DNA of 47,699 nt from a bacterium. GTDB taxonomy: Bacteria > Patescibacteriota > Minisyncoccia > Ryanbacterales > GWA2-47-10b. The DNA is taken from contig JAQBTR010000006.1 in assembly GCA_027624915.1 (NCBI GenBank), positions 1 through 47,699 on the forward strand. Reading direction: 5' to 3'. Shown in pieces: positions 41,267-47,699 of the stretch. Each line of letters starts with the position of its first letter. The first letter of the stretch is position 1. Both the position numbers and the translations under genes were made by a program. A model generated the notes under the pieces. It was not told the origin of the DNA and did not search any database. It was given only the letters and a program-made list of their open reading frames with translations.

Positions 41267-41994
41267 TTTTTCTGTCTGCACACAAAAACTAAATCGTAGG
41301 AAATATAACGAGTTCCAGGAATCCGAGACAAAAATGTATCTAGGACAAACATGGCTCGTGAACCAAAAAATCTATAGAAAGTTTTCGGAATAAGACCAAA
41401 CCCGTACCAACGAACTACCTCGAGACCATGATTACGTGCCAAACGTCTTCCAGATCGTAGTGATGCTACATTGAGACGTCTTCCACCGATTGCATACCAA
41501 ATCTTTGTAAGCATGCGGTAATTCCACAAATTACCGTGCATATTAAAAATTAATAGACTATTCTTGTTACGTAGCATACTACCTAGCACTCGCATACTCT
41601 CCTCTCTAAGCTCGGGTTGAGCATTTAAGAAAAAGCGGAAGGCTGTAATTAAATCAAATTTTTCAGTCGTGACATTTTGCTTTGTTAAATCGGCACAGAT
41701 AAGTTTTGATGTTTTAATCTTTCTCTCAGCAACGCCAAGCATCTCCTTGGCAATATCAACACCAACTGAACGCTCCATGTATTCTTCTAGATACGCAATG
41801 ATTCGGCCAGTACCACATGCGAAATCTAAATATGCCAAATCAGACACATCCTGCGAAAGGTCGTCAACTTCTTTGGTCAACACTCCTTTTTCCCACATCC
41901 ATAAAAAATCGTCATAGGAACCCTGACCATAGATTTTTTCTTCATATTGACGAGTTATTCGTTCGCTTTGATGTGATGTTCGATAGTCCTTCAT
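41263..41994 (-). CDS. Class I SAM-dependent methyltransferase (glycan locus)
   Basis: 243 aa. Motif I LAYLDFACGTGRIIAYLEEY, motif II RSVGVDIAKEMLGVAERKIK, then LICADLTKQ and EKFDLITAFRFFLNAQPELR, all typical of class I methyltransferases. The C-terminal half (RRLNVASLRSGRRLARNHGL, WYGFGLIPKTFYRFFG) is found in sugar or lipid methyltransferases of surface loci. Single gene; shares its 3' end with the GT39 gene on the other strand (4-nt overlap). Confidence 0.88.
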   Translation of the reverse strand: MKDYRTSHQSERITRQYEEKIYGQGSYDDFLWMWEKGVLTKEVDDLSQDVSDLAYLDFACGTGRIIAYLEEYMERSVGVDIAKEMLGVAERKIKTSKLICADLTKQNVTTEKFDLITAFRFFLNAQPELREESMRVLGSMLRNKNSLLIFNMHGNLWNYRMLTKIWYAIGGRRLNVASLRSGRRLARNHGLEVVRWYGFGLIPKTFYRFFGSRAMFVLDTFLSRIPGTRYISYDLVFVCRQKN

Positions 41995-42042
41995 AAAACC
42001 TAGAATACCGTAGATTTTACCCTAGCAACAGTCTAACGCTAC

Positions 42043-42161
42043 GTTTCGTTGCGAAACAATGAGATTTTTAGCGAAAACAATGAAAATGAGGAGTGGGTAC
42101 ACGGAGTGTACGACGACGAAGTATGAATTGTTTGCAGCAAAAATCTCATTGTTGTAGTAGA
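42043..42161 (+). repeat. Dispersed hairpin repeat, copy A
   Basis: Arms CAATGAGATTTTTAGC (42057-42072) and GCAAAAATCTCATTG (42137-42151), inner hairpin GTACAC-GGA-GTGTAC (42097-42111), left hairpin GTTTCG-TTG-CGAAAC (42043-42057), right end TTGTAGTAGAAA. Best-preserved copy of the family. Confidence 0.75.
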
Positions 42162-42209
42162 AAAAGTGGCTTAGACTGTTGCCTGATACTATGCTATTAA
42201 TGAGTCATT

Positions 42210-44498
42210 GTGAGTAGCCTACGTATACATAAAATCGTATTTGGAACTATCTTTGTCTCATTACTTGTTGGGGTAAGTTTTTTATTTTTAGTGATACGAA
42301 ATGAATCATTAAAAATAAGCATCTTTCGTCATCCACTGGTACAATACACACTGCCAACATATCGGTCTCTTCGTAAAATAGTTGACCTTCCGTATGCTTG
42401 GTACAAAGTCTTTGGCAGCAATTTACCAAGGTATGCCATCATACTTAGGGCAGAAGACGTAGCTCTCATGAACGCAGCCCTACCAAAAGATAACTTCAAA
42501 GGGCGCCTTACCGACGAAAACAAAGTTAAAGTGAAGGCTGACTTTTTCTCACTTGATTATGAAGAAAGTATACGTATTCGTTATCGTGGTCGCGGACCGA
42601 ATCATTGGAATGCTTTCAAAAAGTCATATCACATGGACTTTCCCGAAAATAATCCATTTAACGGATACACGGCTCTCAAATTTGTTATACCCGAAGACCG
42701 GTCGTATGCTATCGAGCATTTGAATGCACAGCGCGCACAAAAATTGGGTATGTTTGTACCAACGCCGTGGTTTAGTACCCTTGAAATAAGTGAACAAAAT
42801 ATGGGTGTGTACACCATTATCCCCCATTGGTCCACATCTCTTCTGGAACAAAATGGATTTTCAGAAACATCAAATATTTTTGGTGTAATTGATTTTGAAC
42901 TCAAGGACCTTAAAGGCAGAGATTTTTTTGATCCTAGCGAGCTAGCATTTTGGGAAGACTATACTCGCACTGCCGATACTCACACTGCCGACTTTGATTC
43001 ACTCAAAGAATTTCTATCATTCTTAAATGCGCCCGAAGAGGTCTACAAAAATACACTTCCAGCACTAGTTGATATGGATGCGCTCTATGGCTGGCTCATC
43101 ATGAACACGCTTGCTAGCTCATCCCACCAAAACGCAACTGTAAACATAATCCTTTTACGAAACGCTAACACCGGCAAGTTCCACCCCGTTCCTTGGGACA
43201 TACAGATCTACACCCCTCGACAACTCAGCTTGGAGTTTCACCCGCTAATAGGACGCACACTGAACATACCTGAATATAGAGAGGAGTTTTTGAGACGACT
43301 TAAAGACTATGTACTAGATCAAAGCAACTATGATGATGACATGGCCTTTTATGATGCGGCTACAGATTCTATACATACAGAGCTCATGAAGGACGACGCA
43401 AAGGCTCCATTAAACTTTCAGGTCAACAAAGACATAAAAAGACTATATACGCTACTGCAAGAAAACTACATGTTCGTTGAAGATGCTTTAAAAGAAAACC
43501 CAGACGAACTATTACAAGGGAAGTTCGAGACAAAACAAAAACCAGCCGTGCTGTCCTCAATCTACAAAGAAGCGGGGCAAACTATTAATGAATTTGTTTT
43601 GCGTAATCCTGGCTTTTACAAAATCGACCAAACAACTATTGGTATCGGTCCAGGAGCTCTAACAATTACCAAAACTGCGGTACTACCGACAAACACTACG
43701 CTCACCATACAGCCAGGAACGACACTCCTCTTAGGCAAAGACATATCTATAGTGAGTTGGAAAAACATTACAGCAGCAGGCTCGAAACAATCACCAATTA
43801 AATTACTACCTCTTGGGGCCGCCCCATGGGGCAACATTCTTATCCTGGGAGATCGCTCAGTGACCAGCACGTTTGAATACGTAACAGCTCGAGATGGTAG
43901 CGGATTTCATAATTCAAATATTACAGCAACGGGGATGATCGCAATCCATAACAGCAATGCAATTATCAAAAACAGTATGTTTGAATCTTCACTGGACGAT
44001 GATGCACTCAATATTAAATTTGGTAACGTTGAAATTACAAACAATGCGTTTCTTAACACGGGCTCTGATGCGATAGATATCGATAGTGGTACAGGTTTTA
44101 TAACAAGCAACACATTTAAAAATATAGGCAAAGACATATCAGTAGGCGGAGATGCTATTGATATCAGTCTCTCTCAACTCGAGATCACAAATAATATCAT
44201 TGATAGATGCGTGGATAAAGGAATTAGTGTAGGAGAAAGGTCTTCTCCTACAATTGACCTGAATCAAATTTCAAATTGTGGTATTGGTATTTCAGTAAAA
44301 GACCTATCAAGAGCAGTAATCACCAACACGACCCTTAACTCTAATGGTATTGGTCTTGAGGTAAAACAAAAAAAGCCAATCTTTGGCGGTGGCCATGCAA
44401 TGATCACACAGTCCACACTTACCAACAATGGCAAAAATTTCTTTATAGCAGATGGTAAATCCTCGATAGAGGAAAACTCTAACTTGGTTGAGAACTAA
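42210..44498 (+). CDS. CotH-like kinase fused to a right-handed beta-helix
   Basis: 762 aa. One N-terminal membrane helix, then a CotH-type domain: SIRIRYRGRGPNHWNAFKKS, YHMDFPENNPFNGYTALKFV, HLNAQRAQKLGMFVPTPWFS, MGVYTIIPHWSTSLLEQNGF and FHPVPWDIQIYTPRQ (catalytic Asp region). CotH proteins are atypical secreted kinases of spore coats and surface complexes. From about residue 480 a parallel beta-helix follows (LTIQPGTTLLLGK; ITNNAFLNTGSDAIDIDSGT; ITNNIIDRCVDKGISVG), which usually binds or cleaves polysaccharide. The fusion suggests an exported enzyme that modifies surface glycan or glycoprotein. GTG start; no SD. Stop overlaps the convergent GT39 gene. Confidence 0.85.
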   Translation: MSSLRIHKIVFGTIFVSLLVGVSFLFLVIRNESLKISIFRHPLVQYTLPTYRSLRKIVDLPYAWYKVFGSNLPRYAIILRAEDVALMNAALPKDNFKGRLTDENKVKVKADFFSLDYEESIRIRYRGRGPNHWNAFKKSYHMDFPENNPFNGYTALKFVIPEDRSYAIEHLNAQRAQKLGMFVPTPWFSTLEISEQNMGVYTIIPHWSTSLLEQNGFSETSNIFGVIDFELKDLKGRDFFDPSELAFWEDYTRTADTHTADFDSLKEFLSFLNAPEEVYKNTLPALVDMDALYGWLIMNTLASSSHQNATVNIILLRNANTGKFHPVPWDIQIYTPRQLSLEFHPLIGRTLNIPEYREEFLRRLKDYVLDQSNYDDDMAFYDAATDSIHTELMKDDAKAPLNFQVNKDIKRLYTLLQENYMFVEDALKENPDELLQGKFETKQKPAVLSSIYKEAGQTINEFVLRNPGFYKIDQTTIGIGPGALTITKTAVLPTNTTLTIQPGTTLLLGKDISIVSWKNITAAGSKQSPIKLLPLGAAPWGNILILGDRSVTSTFEYVTARDGSGFHNSNITATGMIAIHNSNAIIKNSMFESSLDDDALNIKFGNVEITNNAFLNTGSDAIDIDSGTGFITSNTFKNIGKDISVGGDAIDISLSQLEITNNIIDRCVDKGISVGERSSPTIDLNQISNCGIGISVKDLSRAVITNTTLNSNGIGLEVKQKKPIFGGGHAMITQSTLTNNGKNFFIADGKSSIEENSNLVEN

Positions 44499-46216
44499 TT
44501 TCTGCGTTCCCAAATTTCGATAATTCGTTTTGATCTTCCCTCTCCATAGGTTTCCACGTGTTCATAATTTGTTGCCACAAAATCCTGAAACATTGGATAT
44601 GGTTCAAAATATTGAGCACGCATCCTACCATCAACGATTGCATACTTTGGAGGTCTCGCTTCTAGCAAGCTCAGATACTCTCGCGGGGACAAAAAAGTAC
44701 CCCGACGCTCATTTTCATTTTGAGCAAATTTGATAGAGTACGGATTCATATCATTTGGCACGTGTCTATAAGCAAGAATTACTGGTAAGACATTGGCGGC
44801 CATTACTTCATCCTCTGGTTGTGTATTATTCTTTATATATTCTGCTGTTTCATTAATTGTCTTGTGAGTCCACCACCAACCGCCCACTGGTGGGTCCTGA
44901 TACCAAAAAAAACTTACTGACCAAAAGAAAATAAAGACCAGTGCCCCAACTATTTTTGCATTCAATCGAGAGAAGCCACCAAATAGAGACCATAAAACTG
45001 CCGTTGAAAGAAGTATTAAAGGTGGTGACATTTCTCGTATATATCCAGGAATAAAAAAAGAGTACGCAATAATCAAAGAACCAATCCAAATAAATGTAAA
45101 TGGAATAATGTATGAATGTCGCTCAATGAAATGTTGTATGCTTCTTGTGCGAACCCCGTAAAAATACGCACCAATCCAAAATGCCACAGTAATCACTCCA
45201 AGAAACAAAAAAACATATGGCCGAAACGAACCCCCTGCAACGACACGATATGTATGAAGTAAAAATGCTCCGCCCAAAAGAAGCCCCACAAGTCCTGTAC
45301 CAAAAAGTTCCGCGGTACGTTTTTTATATAAAACATGTTGTGTGATGCCGAGAAAAAACAAAACAAAAGAAGCGAAAAGTATACCGCCCTCAATCGCCAA
45401 CTGTTCTGTAAACGCAATCGCCCAGTCTCGAGAAAAGCGCTTTGCAGTTTCGAAAAGAGACATATCTTGTGGTCCCTTAACATCAAGCGTTTGCTGAACA
45501 ACAAACGGACTTAGCCAATATTGATTAGCGGCACTTGTATTTACTGACGCTACATATGCATACACGGGCAAGAATCCAACTATCACACCAAATAATAAGA
45601 GAGATCCCCTACTGACAATTAAAACTGCTTTCTTTTTGTTAGAAAACACATCCCACACAACAAGCAGGCAGGACGCTAACATAAAAGCTATGGCTGACTG
45701 TCGCTCAATATATGCAAGACCCATACATATTCCAGACAAAATAAACAAGACCTGGCTGTTTCCCTTCATGGCTCGTAATAAAAAGAGTGCTGAAAGCGAC
45801 ACAAATAGTATTGTGAGTGGTTCTGTTTTTATTACATGAGCGTTCCAAAGAACAAACGGGACTAGAGAGTAGAGCAAAGATGCAAAGATTCCAATTGTGC
45901 GAGAAAAAAGTTCTTTACCCAACAAAAAAATAACTCCGGCCGTAAGCGCAGTAGATATCATAACTGGTATATGAAAAACATAGATTGAACGGCCAAACAA
46001 TTCCGTAACAAAGTTTAATGCCCACGAAAGAATGGGGGCGCGAGTAGAATAATCAGCAATGGGAACCTCACCACGACCAATCCGAAGAGCATCTTGAACA
46101 AATCTACCATCATCTCCTCCAACAAGGGTCAGTGGGTAGACTGCTGAAAGCGCTACAAAAGAAAAAAGAACGAGAGAAACAAAAATAAAAAAATTACTGT
46201 GTTTCATTTGTAGCAT
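44495..46216 (-). CDS. GT39-type glycosyltransferase (third in the locus)
   Basis: 573 aa; 12 or so membrane helices. First loop LTLVGGDDGRFVQDALRIGR with the acidic DD pair, YSTRAPILSWALNF, and LPVILAYRHVPNDMNPYSIK in the C-terminal soluble part; the overall pattern is ArnT/PMT-like. It follows the LAB_N gene and overlaps its end by about 23 nt, so both are coupled. An alternative start is the ATG at 46207. Likely transfers a sugar from a polyprenyl carrier on the outer side of the membrane. Confidence 0.87.
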   Translation of the reverse strand: MLQMKHSNFFIFVSLVLFSFVALSAVYPLTLVGGDDGRFVQDALRIGRGEVPIADYSTRAPILSWALNFVTELFGRSIYVFHIPVMISTALTAGVIFLLGKELFSRTIGIFASLLYSLVPFVLWNAHVIKTEPLTILFVSLSALFLLRAMKGNSQVLFILSGICMGLAYIERQSAIAFMLASCLLVVWDVFSNKKKAVLIVSRGSLLLFGVIVGFLPVYAYVASVNTSAANQYWLSPFVVQQTLDVKGPQDMSLFETAKRFSRDWAIAFTEQLAIEGGILFASFVLFFLGITQHVLYKKRTAELFGTGLVGLLLGGAFLLHTYRVVAGGSFRPYVFLFLGVITVAFWIGAYFYGVRTRSIQHFIERHSYIIPFTFIWIGSLIIAYSFFIPGYIREMSPPLILLSTAVLWSLFGGFSRLNAKIVGALVFIFFWSVSFFWYQDPPVGGWWWTHKTINETAEYIKNNTQPEDEVMAANVLPVILAYRHVPNDMNPYSIKFAQNENERRGTFLSPREYLSLLEARPPKYAIVDGRMRAQYFEPYPMFQDFVATNYEHVETYGEGRSKRIIEIWERRN

Positions 46217-46505
46217 TTGTATCTGAAGAACCCTTGCGAGCTAAAAAGATATTACGAGAATAATAAATAAATCCAATAAACTGACCTGTAGAAAACACGG
46301 GGTCTTTAATCTTAATCGCATAGACAATAAGCATGGTATTCCCCACAAAACTTAAATACCAATACGCAATGGGTATTACACTTTTGCCCGCTCGTTCTGA
46401 TGAAATCCACTGCACAAGCATTCGCAAAAAAAATAAAAACTGTGCTGCAAAACCAAAAAGCACCCACCCATCAACGACAAACCCAAAAATAGTAAGTGGA
46501 AACAT
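46194..46505 (-). CDS. LAB_N (lipid-A-disaccharide synthase N-terminal-type) membrane protein
   Basis: 103 aa with three membrane helices: VVDGWVLFGFAAQFLFFLRM, the motif LVQWISSERAGKSVIPIAYW, and FVGNTMLIVYAIKIKDPVF..GQFIGFIYYSRNIFLA. This is the LAB_N family (PF07578), a SWEET-like three-helix unit found beside glycosyltransferases and LpxB; here there is no LpxB partner. Proposed roles in lipid-linked sugar handling are unproven. Located between the GT4 and GT39 genes. Confidence 0.92.
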   Translation of the reverse strand: MFPLTIFGFVVDGWVLFGFAAQFLFFLRMLVQWISSERAGKSVIPIAYWYLSFVGNTMLIVYAIKIKDPVFSTGQFIGFIYYSRNIFLARKGSSDTNATNETQ

Positions 46506-46514
46506 GACTTTATA

Positions 46515-47621
46515 TTACCAGTCGCCGTACACACGGACAACAGCATCTTTAATTCTTTGTTCTTGGAGCTCAACACTGCACAAATTGGTATAAAAATCAT
46601 ACCCAGCATTTGCTACAGCCTTGCACTCTATTTCATGGTCACGTAAATATACTATTTTTTCTGCAAGTGCGTGCTCGTCTCCCGGTGGAACCATAAAGAT
46701 ATTTTTATCCTCTTCAAAAAATTCAAATACTCCGCTTGATGATAGAGGAGGTCTTAAAGTTAATAGGGGTCGTGCCATTGCAGTAATTTCAAAATGTTTA
46801 TTGGTCATCAAATGATTACGAATTGATGTTCCAAAAACACCCAAAGACAAGTCTGCATTACTTCTCTGTTTAATAAGTTCTTCGTTTGAAATATATCCCC
46901 TCAATATCACATTTTTTGGTTTAATGCTCTCATATAGCTCATGCACCTCTTGAGAGCATTGACCACGTCCCGCAATAATAAAAACTATATTTGTGTCCTC
47001 CAAAAGCTTTGCCGCCTTTATTATGTATGGAACGCCGTGTATGGGACTAAACTCTCCACAAAATTCTACAACAAAAGATTTTTCTTTGTCGTTGGATTTC
47101 TCTGATGATCGTGGATAAAATAATTTAAAATCAGCACACATTGGAATATTAATCATTTTTTGATTTGGTACCTGATAATGATGAGATAGATATTTCTGAT
47201 GTGCAACATCATGGGTTATAACAAGATCAGAAAAGTAATATGCATAGTAGTCGATCAGGTGTATAACTCTCCCCTGGAAAGAATTCGGCTTACAAAAACC
47301 ACGATCTAAACACATAGCTTCAAATAATGAATTTTGTAAGTCAAAAATAATTGGTTTCCTTGATAGCAATCTTATAATTGGAACAAGTTGGAAACCCATC
47401 CATCCAACCCAAAAAATATCTGCATTCCAAATGTGAAAAGGTAGCCGTACAAACACGCTTAAAGTTCTAGAATAATATGTTCCGAGATCAGAAAAAAGGG
47501 TGCGCAAATCTACAAAACCAGAGAGGTGACGAATCTTAATTCTATTTGATGGATAACTCTCTTTAGCAGTACCCAAAAAAAGTATCCGAGGTTTTTTCTT
47601 ATAACGATTTGTATTCTTCAT
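46515..47621 (-). CDS. GT4 family glycosyltransferase
   Basis: About 368 aa, GT-B fold: N-terminal RILFLGTAKESYPSNRIKIR, linker, and the C-terminal donor domain VVEFCGEFSPIHGVPYIIKA, FIIAGRGQCSQEVHELYESI, NVILRGYISNEELIKQRSNA, LSLGVFGTSIRNHLMTNKHF. This is the usual GT4 arrangement of an inverting/retaining sugar-nucleotide transferase at the inner face. Starts at ATG 47621, overlapping the preceding gene by 23 nt. It probably adds sugars to the lipid-linked precursor started by the transferase at 31253; specificity unknown. Confidence 0.9.
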   Translation of the reverse strand: MKNTNRYKKKPRILFLGTAKESYPSNRIKIRHLSGFVDLRTLFSDLGTYYSRTLSVFVRLPFHIWNADIFWVGWMGFQLVPIIRLLSRKPIIFDLQNSLFEAMCLDRGFCKPNSFQGRVIHLIDYYAYYFSDLVITHDVAHQKYLSHHYQVPNQKMINIPMCADFKLFYPRSSEKSNDKEKSFVVEFCGEFSPIHGVPYIIKAAKLLEDTNIVFIIAGRGQCSQEVHELYESIKPKNVILRGYISNEELIKQRSNADLSLGVFGTSIRNHLMTNKHFEITAMARPLLTLRPPLSSSGVFEFFEEDKNIFMVPPGDEHALAEKIVYLRDHEIECKAVANAGYDFYTNLCSVELQEQRIKDAVVRVYGDW

Positions 47622-47699
47622 ATTCAACCGTTGGTGGTTTATTTCGTGTAATAATCTCGGCCAAAAGTCCCATCAAAATAAACTGAAACCCAACCACAA
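47599..47699 (-). CDS. C-terminal end of a GT2 (DPM-like) glycosyltransferase, cut by the window edge
   Basis: Only the last 32 codons are present: VVGFQFILMGLLAEIITRNK, then PPTVEYEEYKSL and TAA (47599-47601). The GLLAEII pattern after a hydrophobic stretch is the typical C-terminal end of GT2 enzymes with a membrane tail (G-L-x-G-E-Y-I-G-R). It overlaps the start of the GT4 gene and belongs to the same operon. Confidence 0.55.
   Translation of the reverse strand, partial: VVGFQFILMGLLAEIITRNKPPTVEYEEYKSL

Overview
The window looks like a chromosomal segment of a Patescibacteria (CPR) bacterium, most likely a parcubacterium. This is inferred from the compact AT-leaning genome, a 23S rRNA gene interrupted by group I introns and an intervening sequence, a membrane protein with the C-D-G-x-x-N-x-x-E-x-x-x-D-C-G-G-x-C cysteine motif common in these lineages, many small anchored proteins of unknown function, and a large GT-C/O-antigen-ligase glycan cluster. 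TGA is used as a stop (for example at 2757-2759), so code 11 applies. I cannot name the species.

Layout. (1) 1-3.6 kb: 3' part of rodA, a cysteine-motif membrane protein, then two short, strongly SD-led cassettes of tiny unknown genes, each followed by the same two-hairpin unit. (2) 3.6-9.3 kb, minus strand: an rRNA unit in the order 23S, unknown structured RNA of about 615 nt, 5S, truncated 5S copy. The 23S gene carries two group I introns (one with a LAGLIDADG endonuclease) and, in helix 45, an intervening sequence holding two tRNA-like sequences. No 16S gene lies beside it. (3) 9.3-18.2 kb: a TM-helix/MscS-like protein, an HTH protein, rplJ-rplL, a secreted GBS-Bsp-type protein, rsmI, a DUF192 protein, an anchored trypsin-like protease and two coiled-coil or anchored proteins. 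(4) 18.3-23.5 kb: a prkA-yeaH-spoVR operon with strong SDs. (5) 23.5-31 kb: a holin-IV-like protein, two small envelope proteins, an AbrB-like gene with a 38-bp perfect palindrome, secA, a deoxyhypusine-synthase-like/pyruvoyl arginine decarboxylase pair, and murB with a structured leader. (6) 31.2-47.7 kb: a surface-glycan locus with an initiating sugar-phosphate transferase, two tandem O-antigen-ligase/TPR proteins, three GT39-type transferases, a dolichol-phosphate-mannose-synthase-like GT2, two methyltransferases, a CotH/beta-helix protein, LAB_N, a GT4 and a GT2 fragment.

The rRNA unit is the most unusual part. The 23S, the unknown 615-nt RNA and the 5S are each bracketed by their own long inverted repeat, as expected for RNAs cut out of one precursor, and the 23S itself encloses tRNA-like processing units. 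A second unexplained signal is a family of about 110-140-nt hairpin repeats (five clear copies and one weak) scattered in the intergenic regions. Several genes (secA and the genes starting at 1771, 15833, 31253 and 39770) have a -10 box only 6-11 nt before the ATG, so leaderless or nearly leaderless mRNAs seem common here.
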